Shown one piece after another: positions 46,400-54,250 of a stretch of DNA of 64,000 nucleotides. Under the pieces are notes generated by a model. It did not search any database. It saw only the letters and a list, made by a program, of their open reading frames with translations, and was not told the origin of the DNA. The DNA lies in NCBI GenBank assembly GCA_963744115.1, contig CAVUSI010000002.1, forward strand, positions 496,001 to 560,000, written 5' to 3'. Numbering within the stretch: the first letter of the stretch is position 1; the number at the start of each line of letters is the position of its first letter. Both the position numbers and the translations under genes were made by a program. Source of the stretch: Chersky-267 sp963744115 (lineage in GTDB: Bacteria > Chloroflexota > Limnocylindria > Limnocylindrales > CSP1-4).

Positions 46400-47776
46400 G
46401 TGGAAGCAGCACAGTCGGATCGAGTGCCGGCCCCGGCGCCGGAGTCCGGGCTCGCCGGGTACTTCAAGTTCGCCGAGCGGGGGACGAGCCTGCTCACCGA
46501 GACGAGGGCGGGCCTGACCACGTTCCTGGTGATGGCCTACATCATCTTCCTGAACCCGGCCATCCTGAAGGCCGCCGGGATCGATGTCCCGGCTGCGGCC
46601 GCGGCGACGGCCCTGGTCGCCGGGGTCATGACGATCGCGATGGGCGCGGTCGCGAACTACCCCCTGGCGATCGCCGCCGGGCTCGGGATCAACGGGTTCG
46701 TCGCGTTCGGCCTCGTCCTCGGTCGCGGGCTGACCCTGCCCGGCGCGATGGGCGTCATCGTGCTCGAAGGCATCGTCGTGACGGTCCTCGTGGTCGTCGG
46801 CCTCCGGGAGGCGATCATGAACGCCGTCCCGCTCGCGCTGAAGCGGGCGATCGGCGTCGGGATCGGCTTGTTCATCCTGTTCATCGGCTTCGTCAACGGC
46901 GGCCTCATCGTGTCGCCGACCGGCGGCGTCCCGCCCGTCGTCCCGGTCTACCCGACGACGACCGCCCACTTCGTCTTCCTGCTCGGCCTCGCGATCACCA
47001 TCGGGCTTTTCGTGATGAAGATCCGGGCCGCCCTGATCATCAGCATCTTCGTGACGACGGTCATCGCCATCCTGGCGGGCGTCCAGACGCTTCCGTCGAA
47101 CCTGGCGGTCACCCCCAGCTTCGCGACGCTCGGCCAGTTCAGCCTGACCGAGCCGTTCGAGAAGCTCGGGTTCCTGACCGCGCTCCTGGTGATCTTCACC
47201 GTCATGCTCACCGACTTCTTCGACACGATGGGCACCGCGACCGGCGTCATCGCCGAGGCGGGGCTTGCCCAGCCGGACGGCTCGGTCCCCGGGATCGGCC
47301 GGATCCTGATCGTCGACAGCGTGGCGGCGGTCGCCGGCGGGGCGGCCGGGATCAGCTCGAACACGACGTTCATCGAGAGCGCCGCCGGCGTGGCGGATGG
47401 GGCCCGGACGGGGTTCGCTTCGATCGTCACGGGCGTGCTGTTCCTGCTCGCCATCTTCCTCACCCCGCTGGCGAGCCTCGTCCCTGCCGCGGCGACGGCG
47501 CCGGTCCTGGTGATCGTCGGGTACCTGATGTTCACTCTGGTGAAGGACATCCCATTCAGCGACGTCGAGGAGGGCCTCCCGGCGCTCCTGACCCTGATCC
47601 TGATGCCGCTGACCTACGACATCACCGTCGGGATCGGTGCCGGCTTCATCAGCTGGGTGTTCATCAAGGTCGTCCGGGGCAAGTTCAGCGAGATCCACCC
47701 GCTCATGTGGGTGGTCGCCGGTGCGTTCCTCATCTTCTTCGGCCAGGCCTGGATCCAGGGACTGCTGCCCAAGTAG
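46400..47776 (+). CDS. NCS2 family purine permease, AzgA/GhxP subgroup
   Basis: 458 residues with about 13 hydrophobic segments. ETRAGLTTFLVMAYIIFLNP (about 34-53), MLTDFFDTMGTATGV (about 269-283) and SSNTTFIESAAGVADGARTG (about 316-335) are the signature blocks of the AzgA-like adenine/guanine/hypoxanthine:H+ symporters. Start GTG 46400 with GGAGGG about 8 nt upstream. Monocistronic, closed by a strong hairpin. It would import hypoxanthine, guanine or adenine; no purine salvage enzymes are adjacent. Confidence 0.9.
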   Translation: MEAAQSDRVPAPAPESGLAGYFKFAERGTSLLTETRAGLTTFLVMAYIIFLNPAILKAAGIDVPAAAAATALVAGVMTIAMGAVANYPLAIAAGLGINGFVAFGLVLGRGLTLPGAMGVIVLEGIVVTVLVVVGLREAIMNAVPLALKRAIGVGIGLFILFIGFVNGGLIVSPTGGVPPVVPVYPTTTAHFVFLLGLAITIGLFVMKIRAALIISIFVTTVIAILAGVQTLPSNLAVTPSFATLGQFSLTEPFEKLGFLTALLVIFTVMLTDFFDTMGTATGVIAEAGLAQPDGSVPGIGRILIVDSVAAVAGGAAGISSNTTFIESAAGVADGARTGFASIVTGVLFLLAIFLTPLASLVPAAATAPVLVIVGYLMFTLVKDIPFSDVEEGLPALLTLILMPLTYDITVGIGAGFISWVFIKVVRGKFSEIHPLMWVVAGAFLIFFGQAWIQGLLPK

Positions 47777-47792
47777 TCCCGCGCCGCACGCG

Positions 47793-47822
47793 GAACGGCC
47801 GGCCTGCCCAGGCCGGCCGTTC
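47793..47822. terminator. Strong hairpin terminator after the purine permease gene
   Basis: A perfect 14-bp inverted repeat (47793-47806 with 47809-47822) with a 2-nt loop; stem base GAAC/GTTC. It ends only 3 bp before the -10 box of the next gene. Confidence 0.7.
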
Positions 47823-47825
47823 CTG

Positions 47826-47831
47826 TACCAT
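47826..47831 (+). promoter_or_regulatory. TACCAT -10 box of the M16 peptidase gene
   Basis: TACCAT ends 7 nt before ATG 47839. Its -35 region would fall within the preceding terminator stem. Leaderless arrangement. Confidence 0.5.
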
Positions 47832-47838
47832 CCGGGCG

Positions 47839-49107
47839 ATGTTCGAACGAACGGCGTTGCCCGGTGGGCCGCGCGTCATCAGCGCCCGCCTGCCGGGGTC
47901 ACGCTCGGTGTCGATCGCGGCCTACGTCCTGGCCGGCTCCCGACTCGAGACCCCCGCCCAGGCGGGTGTGGCCCACTTCATGGAGCACATCACGTTCAAG
48001 GGGACGACCGCGTTCCCGACGACGCAGGCCATCTCCGAGGCCATCGAGGGCGTCGGCGGTAGCTTCAATGCCGCCACGGATCGGGAATCGACCGTCTACT
48101 GGGTGCGCGTCCCGAAGCGCGAGGCGCGGCGGGCGGCGGACGTCGTCGCGGAGCTCATCGTGCGGCCCCGCCTGCTCGACGACGAGATCGACCATGAGCG
48201 GTCGGTCATCGTCGAGGAGATCCGGTCCTACCTCGACGACCCGTCCGAGTACGCCCAGATCCTCATCCAGCAGGGGATGTACGGCGACGGTGCGCTTGGG
48301 CGCGAGATCTGCGGCGACGAGGAGGGCATCCGAAGCCTGCCGACCGCGACCATCCACGACTTCTGGGCGGAGACGTACCGGCCGTCGAACGTAGTCGTCG
48401 CGCTCGCCGGCGACCTCGACCACGAAGAGGCCCTCGACCTGGTCGGGCCGGCGTTCGGGACCGGCGACGGTGCCTCGGGCACGTTCGAGCCGGCGCCGAG
48501 CCTGCCGGCCGGTGAACCGTATCTCCTCGGCAACCGCGACACGTCGCAGGCCCACCTGTGCATCTCGGTCCCGGCCTACCGGCGCGACCACCCCGACTCG
48601 TGGGCGCTCGGTGTCCTCAACGGCGTCCTCGGCGAAGGGATGAGCAGTCGCCTGTTCCTGTCCGTCCGCGAGGAGCTCGGACTGGCCTACGACGTCGGAT
48701 CCGGGATCACGGAGTACGCCGACACGGGCTCGGTCGGGATCTACGCCGGCGTCGACCCGGACAAGCTCGAGCCGGCCGTTCAGGCGATCCTCGCCGAGCT
48801 GGGCCGTCTCCGCGATGCCGATGTCCCGGCCGACGAGCTGGCCAAGGCCAAGGCGTACCTGTCGGGCGGCCTCGAGCTCCGGATGGACGACACCCGTCAT
48901 CTGGCGTCGTGGATCGGCGGGCAGGAGGCGCTCCACGAGCGCGTCCTCACGCTCGACGAGGCGCTCGAGGCGGTGGCCGAGGTGTCCGCCGACGACATCC
49001 GGCGGGTCGCTGTCGAGCTGTTCGTCGACGAGCGGCTCCGGCTGGCCGTGGTCGCGCCACGCGGGCACGGCCTGGGTCTGGAACGGGCCATGCGGCTGCC
49101 GGACTGA
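47839..49107 (+). CDS. M16 family zinc metallopeptidase (processing-peptidase-like)
   Basis: 422 residues. The inverted zinc motif HxxEH is HFMEH at 46-50, and the distal Glu ligand lies in HERSVIVEEI near 117-126. The C-terminal M16 domain has GMSSRLFLSVREELGLAYDV (about 271-290), the conserved Arg-Leu-Phe and Arg-Glu-Leu-Ala-Tyr block. Length fits one half-clamshell unit, as in mitochondrial processing peptidase beta and bacterial PqqL/YmxG types. No signal peptide, so cytoplasmic. Substrates are likely short peptides; context gives no more. Confidence 0.9.
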   Translation: MFERTALPGGPRVISARLPGSRSVSIAAYVLAGSRLETPAQAGVAHFMEHITFKGTTAFPTTQAISEAIEGVGGSFNAATDRESTVYWVRVPKREARRAADVVAELIVRPRLLDDEIDHERSVIVEEIRSYLDDPSEYAQILIQQGMYGDGALGREICGDEEGIRSLPTATIHDFWAETYRPSNVVVALAGDLDHEEALDLVGPAFGTGDGASGTFEPAPSLPAGEPYLLGNRDTSQAHLCISVPAYRRDHPDSWALGVLNGVLGEGMSSRLFLSVREELGLAYDVGSGITEYADTGSVGIYAGVDPDKLEPAVQAILAELGRLRDADVPADELAKAKAYLSGGLELRMDDTRHLASWIGGQEALHERVLTLDEALEAVAEVSADDIRRVAVELFVDERLRLAVVAPRGHGLGLERAMRLPD

Positions 49108-49149
49108 GATGCTCGATGACCGGCGGATCGGATCGCAGGCGCCACGCCA

Positions 49150-50382
49150 GTGGATGAGATGAGCCGGGAGGGGGTGCGGGCCGAGGCCGTGGAGCCCGAG
49201 AGGGCCGTCGCGCCGGGCGAGTCGACGACTCCGGCCGAGGCCGTCGCGCCGGGCGAGTCGACGACTCCGGCAGAGGCCGTCACGTCGGGCGAGGTCGTCA
49301 CGTCGGGCGAGGTCGTCGCGTCGGGCGCCGTGTCCGAGGGTGCGCCGCCGGCCGGGATCGTCGAGCAGATCGACCGTCCCGGCATCGATCGGACGACCGA
49401 TCGCCGTCTGGCCCGCCTGCACCTGCGGACCGGGTCACGGGCCCTGGCGCGGGCGGAGCTCGAGACGCTGGCCGGGGCCGGCGGCCTCGATGACGAGTCG
49501 CTGCTGGACCTCGCCGAGATCCGCTGGCGGACGGACGACCTGACCGGCGCGGGCGAGGCCGCCGCCGCCTACCTCGCGAGCGGCCGGGAGGCGTCCCTGG
49601 CCCTGGTCATCGTGGCCGAGGCGACCGCCGCCCTCGGCCGACCCGGCGAGGCGCGACGGCTCGCGGGCCGGGCGCTCGAGCTGATCGACGGACCGCTCGA
49701 CGGCGTGTTCGCGGGGATGCCGCGGAGTGACGTGTGGCCGGCCCAGCCCGTCGAGCGGGCGGAGGTCGTCGGTGGCCTGGGCAGCGGGCCGTCGGAGTCG
49801 GGCGATCCCGTGCCGGCTGCCGCCGCTGGGGGAGCGACGGTGGCCGCGGTCGCGACGCGGTCGGGGTCGGATCCCGGGTCAGGCCCGGCGATCGGACCGG
49901 TCGCGGTCGGGGTCGCGATGCGCCCGGATCCGGGTCGGCCCTTCCCAGGGGACGGGGAGGCGATGCCGGACCCCGGCTCCGAGCTCGCCGCCGCCCGGGC
50001 CGCCCTCGCCGCCGGGGACCGGTCTGGTGCGGCGATCCGGTTGGCGGTCGTGCTCCGCCTGTCGCCTGCCCTCGCGCCGGCGGTCCTGGACGTCGCCGCG
50101 GCGGAACCGGGACCGGGCTTCGACCTGGTCCGAGGCGATGCGCTCCGCCTGGTCGGCCGCGAGTCGCAGGCCCGACGCTCGTTCGCCGCCGCCTCCCGGG
50201 GCTCGGCGACCGGGGAGCGCGAGCTCGGACAAGGGGAGACGGACCCCGGAGGCGGCGCTGGGCCCGAGGCACCTGCGGATCCGGCGCGGACGCGGATCCA
50301 GAAACGGATCGGGCGCGCTGACGCCGACCTCCGCCGCGCTATCCTGTGCCGGCAAGCACCCCACCAAGAGGACCCTGACCTC
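49150..50382 (+). CDS. Repeat-bearing TPR-like protein in frame with ndk
   Basis: An open frame of 411 codons with no stop before the NDK coding region. The first 65 residues contain 12-residue repeats of the APGESTTPAEAV kind. About 75-180 is helical and TPR-like (ARLHLRTGSRALARAELETL). A Gly/Pro/Ala-rich linker and a second helical stretch (AARAALAAGDRSGAAIRLAV) follow. Start GTG 49150 or ATG 49159. Either this is a fusion to NDK, or a real stop codon was lost through an indel near the 3' end, with the true end uncertain. No family recognised beyond TPR-likeness. Confidence 0.5.
49207..49314 (+). repeat. Tandem coding repeats, two 36-bp then two 18-bp units
   Basis: Near-identical 36-bp units at 49207-49242 and 49243-49278 are followed by identical 18-bp units at 49279-49296 and 49297-49314. 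All are in frame within the repeat-bearing protein. Confidence 0.8.
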
Positions 50383-50844
50383 GTGACCGAACGCACCCTT
50401 GTCCTGATCAAGCCCGACGGCGTGCAGCGGCTGCTCGTCGGCCGGATCCTGTCGCGGTTCGAGGAGCGCGGCCTGAAGCTCGTCGGCCTCAAGCTCGTCC
50501 GGGTCAGCCGCGAGCTCGCGGAGCAGCACTACGCGATCCACAGTGCCCGGCCGTTCTTCGGCTCGCTCGTCGACTTCATCACCTCGAGCCCGCTGGTCGC
50601 ATTCGCGGTCGAAGGCCCGAACGCCATCGCCGTCGTTCGAACGATGGTCGGGGCGACCCGGCCCAACGAGGCCGCCCCGGGCACGATCCGCGGGGACTTC
50701 GCGCTGGAGACCGCGCAGAACCTGATCCATGCCTCGGACGGACCCGAGACGGCGACCACCGAGCTCGCCCTGTGGTTCTCGCCGGACGAGCTGCTCGGCT
50801 ACGACCGCGACATCGATCGCTGGGCCCTCGCCCCGGAGGACTGA
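50383..50844 (+). CDS. ndk: Nucleoside diphosphate kinase
   Basis: 153 residues, normal length. Balances nucleoside triphosphates by a phosphohistidine intermediate; the catalytic His is in NLIHASDG near 116. TLVLIKPDGVQR at the start, the RPFF block (about 56-59), VVRTMVGATRP (about 84-94) and the terminal WFSPDEL are all standard. GTG 50383 has AAGAGGA about 10 nt upstream and a TATCCT box about 40 nt upstream, so ndk can be expressed on its own even though the upstream frame is continuous with it. Confidence 0.93.
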   Translation: MTERTLVLIKPDGVQRLLVGRILSRFEERGLKLVGLKLVRVSRELAEQHYAIHSARPFFGSLVDFITSSPLVAFAVEGPNAIAVVRTMVGATRPNEAAPGTIRGDFALETAQNLIHASDGPETATTELALWFSPDELLGYDRDIDRWALAPED

Positions 50845-50860
50845 CCGCGCGTCGCCGGGC

Positions 50861-52726
50861 TCAGCTCGGCGACGGGGTCGGCGCGACGCTCGACAGTGGA
50901 GTCGGCGACGTCGTCGTCGGTGAGGCCGTCGGCGTGGTGCCCTCGGTCGGGGATGCGACGTCGGTCGGCCCGGCCGTTTCGTCCGGCGATCCGGACCCGC
51001 CGGCCGATGCGCTCGGGATCGGGGCGAAGGATGGGGCGCCGCTCTCGTCCGGCGCGCGGCTCTCGGACGGGGCCGGCGACGCCGGCTCGGTCTGACCCGG
51101 CACGAACGTCTCGGTCGGGGCGACCGGCTCGGGCGCCGGCGCTGCTGCCGCCGCCGGTCCACCCAGGCCGCCGACCCCGACCGCGAGCGCGGTCAACGCC
51201 AGGACGAGGACCCCGGCCGACGCGATCGGGGCGCGGTTCGCCCGCCAGATCGACGCGCCGGTGGACTCGAACCGAGTCAGCGCCCCGCCGACTGGCCTCG
51301 GGTCCCGGCGACGGGGTCGTCCAGGACGATCGGGGTCGGCGGACGTCTCGTGCGCGTCATCGCCTGGACCGGTCGAGTCGGACGTCCCGGTCGACCCGCG
51401 ATCCGCCGCGGCCGCGACGCCGTCGGTCACCAGCGCGCCGGCATCGGATCCGTCGACCGCGCCCACGCGACGAGGTCGCTCCGTCGCCCCGGCCAGGACG
51501 AGGGTCGACGGCGGCCGCAGGCCGGCGAGTGCGATCCGGCCGTAATACCCGAGCGAAGCGAGGCCGCCGACCAGGACGAGCAGCCGCAGCGGGCCGGTCG
51601 TGATGCTCAGGTCGACCAGCCGGCTCCGAACGTCCCAGGCGACGAGGCCGGGCACGCCCAGGGTGGCGACCACGATGAGCAGAAGCCCCAGACCCAGGCC
51701 GGGAGAGCGTCGTGCCCAGCCGCCGAGCTCGGGCAGGCTGCCGGTCCGGAACCGCGTCCGGACCGCGACCGCCCAGGCGGCGAAGGCGGTCTTGACGACC
51801 ACGAACACGAGGATCCAGGTGCGCGTCGGCTGCCACGCGATCGGGTCGAGGATGGCCAGGCCAAGGATCACGAACCCGGCGTCCTGGACGATCGAATACC
51901 CGACGATGTGTTCGAGGTCGTCCTGGAGCCAGGCCGCGACAGCTCCCAGGACGATGCTCAGGACCCCGACCGTCAGGACGACCGAGCGCTCGACCTGGAG
52001 CGGCAGCAGCAGCGGCGCGATCGAGCGGTCCGTCCAGGCCAGCGCGACGACGGCGAACGCGGCCGGCGCCCAGGCGAGGAGCAGCGGGAGCGCGATCTCC
52101 GGCGCGGACTCGGACAGTCGGGCCGCCCAGCGGTGGAAGGGGATCGCGCCAAAGCGGATGGCGGCCGCGAGCGCGACGGCCATGTAGGCGACGCCGAACA
52201 CGGTCGGCTCCTCGGCCAGCGGGCCGAGCGGTCGGGCGATCCACGCCATTCCCACGATGGCGATCGCCCCGGCGACCGCGATCGCCCGGAACTCGCGGCT
52301 GGCGACCTGGACGTTGCTCGCCGTGATCGGTCGGACGATGGTGACCAGGGACCCGACGAGCGCCCCGGCCAGGATGGCCATCAGCGCCGTGATCGAGTCG
52401 CCGATCGCCAGCGCCAGGCCGATCGCCCCGAACCCACCGAGCAGCGCGGCCGGCAGGTTGCGCTGCCAGGCGGTGGCGAGGCCGATGAGGGCGATGATCA
52501 GGCCCGTCGAGCACCCCAGGGCGAGGAAGAGCCGTCCGAATTCCGTGGCCTCGAGCCGTCCCGGGCCGACACCGAGTCGATCGCCCGGGACGATGGCGAG
52601 CGCCGCGATCGTCGCCGCGATGAGTCCGAGCAGGCCGATCGCGAGCGACAACCGCCGATAACCGCGCGCGATCAGGGCCCCTGCGGCGGCCCCGAACGCC
52701 ACGGCCAGGAACGGGACCAGGCTCAT
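50861..52726 (-). CDS. NuoN/NuoM-like proton-translocating membrane subunit with disordered C-terminal tail
   Basis: 621 residues. About 13 membrane segments precede residue 460. The antiporter-type proton_antipo_M fold is suggested by FGAIPFHRWAARLSESAPEIALPLLL, whose core IPFHRWAARL lies near 195, and by the DDLEHIVGYSIVQDAGFVI region with core HIVGYSIVQD near 275; these match the conserved broken-helix and Lys/His region of complex I subunits, though with H or W where Lys is common. After 490 a linker, one more membrane span and a Pro/Ser/Thr-rich tail of about 90 residues follow. ATGA overlap with the upstream gene. No other complex I genes are nearby. Confidence 0.72.
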   Translation of the reverse strand: MSLVPFLAVAFGAAAGALIARGYRRLSLAIGLLGLIAATIAALAIVPGDRLGVGPGRLEATEFGRLFLALGCSTGLIIALIGLATAWQRNLPAALLGGFGAIGLALAIGDSITALMAILAGALVGSLVTIVRPITASNVQVASREFRAIAVAGAIAIVGMAWIARPLGPLAEEPTVFGVAYMAVALAAAIRFGAIPFHRWAARLSESAPEIALPLLLAWAPAAFAVVALAWTDRSIAPLLLPLQVERSVVLTVGVLSIVLGAVAAWLQDDLEHIVGYSIVQDAGFVILGLAILDPIAWQPTRTWILVFVVVKTAFAAWAVAVRTRFRTGSLPELGGWARRSPGLGLGLLLIVVATLGVPGLVAWDVRSRLVDLSITTGPLRLLVLVGGLASLGYYGRIALAGLRPPSTLVLAGATERPRRVGAVDGSDAGALVTDGVAAAADRGSTGTSDSTGPGDDAHETSADPDRPGRPRRRDPRPVGGALTRFESTGASIWRANRAPIASAGVLVLALTALAVGVGGLGGPAAAAAPAPEPVAPTETFVPGQTEPASPAPSESRAPDESGAPSFAPIPSASAGGSGSPDETAGPTDVASPTEGTTPTASPTTTSPTPLSSVAPTPSPS

Positions 52727-53601
52727 GGCTCGGTCGGCTCGGTCGCGGGTGTCGGCCCGGTCGGCTCGGCCGGTGCTGTCGGCCCGGTCGGCTCGCTGGG
52801 CGCGATCGGCTCGGCCGGCCCGGTCGGCTCGCTCGACGAGGTGGGCGCGATCGGCTCGCTCGACGAGGTGGGCGCGATCGGCTCGGCCGGCGCTGTCGGT
52901 TCGACGGCGTGGACGGGGGCGGATCGGTGCGGTCGGAGCGAACGGCCCAGGCTGCTCGGAGCCGTCGGAGTGAGCGGGTGGGCCTCGTACATCGCGCTCA
53001 GGCGTCGCTCGTTGCGCATCGTCAGACCGCCCGTCGCCGCGACGACGTTGGCGCACAGGACCGCGACCGTCCCCAGCAGCCCGACGGTCAGCGCCGCGGT
53101 CATCAGCTGCTCGAGCGGCTGGGGCGTACCGGCCAGTCCGACCCGGACCAGCTCGGCACCCGTGACCAGGATCGCCAGCGCGACCCCGAGCCGGAAGATG
53201 TCGGCTCCGCGGACGATCGGCGCCACCGCGATGACCGCCAGGGCGAACCCGGTGGCGCTGGCCTCGGGCGGGCCGAGCGCCGCGCTCCCGAGGCCGCTCG
53301 TGCCATAGCCGATGACGAACGCGGCCGCCGCAGCCAGCGTCTCTGCCGGTAGCCCGACGAGCGAGCCCCGGGTGACGACCGTGGTCTCGCGGAGCACGAC
53401 GAACAGGAGGTACCCGGCGAGGAGGGCGGCCACGATCCGGGTCGCGATCGCGGCAGGGGTCGGCAGGGGATCCGCCAGGAAGGGTGCGGCCGACAGGGCC
53501 ACCACGAGTCCGGCCACGGCCACCCGAGCATCGCGCCCCGCGATCGCCGCCAGGGCTCCGGCGACGGTCACGATCGCGGCGAGGCCGAGGAGGACGCTCA
53601 C
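52723..53601 (-). CDS. HyfE/NuoK-like membrane protein with Pro/Thr repeat tail
   Basis: 292 residues. About seven hydrophobic segments in the first 200 residues. The region VALAILVTGAELVRVGL (about 145-161) resembles hydrogenase-4 subunit E/NuoK-type subunits, but similarity is weak. The last 75 residues are a Pro/Thr/Ser/Glu tail with a 9-residue repeat EPIAPTSSS. Start GTG 53601 overlaps the lepB stop (GTGA); the stop overlaps the next start (ATGA). So it is translated between signal peptidase and the NuoN-like subunit. A two-subunit ion-translocating module is a possibility. Confidence 0.6.
   Translation of the reverse strand: MSVLLGLAAIVTVAGALAAIAGRDARVAVAGLVVALSAAPFLADPLPTPAAIATRIVAALLAGYLLFVVLRETTVVTRGSLVGLPAETLAAAAAFVIGYGTSGLGSAALGPPEASATGFALAVIAVAPIVRGADIFRLGVALAILVTGAELVRVGLAGTPQPLEQLMTAALTVGLLGTVAVLCANVVAATGGLTMRNERRLSAMYEAHPLTPTAPSSLGRSLRPHRSAPVHAVEPTAPAEPIAPTSSSEPIAPTSSSEPTGPAEPIAPSEPTGPTAPAEPTGPTPATEPTEP
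52824..52877 (-). repeat. Perfect 27-bp tandem duplication
   Basis: Two identical 27-bp units (52824-52850, 52851-52877) encode nine residues each in the tail of the HyfE-like protein. Confidence 0.85.
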
Positions 53602-54188
53602 GGCGTCCCGGCTTGGACCTCCGGATAGGTCGGCGTCGGGAGGATCCCGAACGCGCTGAGCGGCCAGTAGCGCAGCCAGGCGCGACCGATGACGCTGTCC
53701 CGCTTGATCGGGCCGAACACGCGCGAGTCTGACGACTCCGCGCGGTGGTCGCCCAGGACGAAGAGCTCGTCGGCCCCGATGGTCCACTCGCTCCGGTCGG
53801 GGGGTGCGACCGTCGGCTGGTACGGCGACGAGCCGGGGTAGGTGTACGGCTCGTCGATCGCCTTGCCGTTGACGATCACCTGCCCGTCGCGCACCGCGAT
53901 CGTGTCGCCGGGGAGACCGATGATCCGCTTGATGAACGGCGTGTTGCTGCCCTGGTCGTAACCGGCCGGCGGCGAGAAGACGACGACGTCGCCGCGGCCG
54001 TAGTCGTTGATCCGGGGGGTGAGCTTGTCGACCAGGACGTACTGCCCGGGCTGAAGGGTGTTCTCCATCGACATCTGCTGGACCTGGTACGGCTGGGCGA
54101 CGAAGTTCTGGATGACGAGGAAGATGACAAGGGTCAAGACCAGTGTCTCGACGACCTCGAAGAGACACCCGAGGGGGCGTTTGCTCAC
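53598..54188 (-). CDS. lepB: Signal peptidase I
   Basis: 196 residues. One N-terminal membrane span (about 13-32), then the S26 catalytic domain. The catalytic Ser is in QMSMENTLQPGQ at 40 and the Lys in FIKRIIGLPGD at 87. FVLGDHRAESSDSRVFGPI (about 143-161) is the conserved box E. Removes signal peptides from exported proteins at the outer membrane face. Start GTG 54188, with TATACT 9 nt upstream. Heads a tightly coupled three-gene unit with two complex-I-like membrane proteins. Confidence 0.93.
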   Translation of the reverse strand: MSKRPLGCLFEVVETLVLTLVIFLVIQNFVAQPYQVQQMSMENTLQPGQYVLVDKLTPRINDYGRGDVVVFSPPAGYDQGSNTPFIKRIIGLPGDTIAVRDGQVIVNGKAIDEPYTYPGSSPYQPTVAPPDRSEWTIGADELFVLGDHRAESSDSRVFGPIKRDSVIGRAWLRYWPLSAFGILPTPTYPEVQAGTP

Positions 54189-54197
54189 AAGTCCGGC

Positions 54198-54203
54198 AGT
54201 ATA
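54198..54203 (-). promoter_or_regulatory. TATACT -10 box of the lepB unit
   Basis: On the minus strand TATACT ends 9 nt before GTG 54188. Only 10 bp separate it from the opposite -10 box at 54214. Confidence 0.5.
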
Positions 54204-54213
54204 GGTGCTGTGC

Positions 54214-54219
54214 TATCGT
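54214..54219 (+). promoter_or_regulatory. TATCGT -10 box upstream of the surface-protein gene
   Basis: TATCGT ends 8 nt before GTG 54228, which opens an 8-codon frame (MTPSRRRR) ending in TGA 54252-54254. That stop overlaps GTG 54251, the likely start of the following gene. Confidence 0.4.
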
Positions 54220-54250
54220 CCTGCCCCGTGACCCCCTCCCGCCGACGGCG

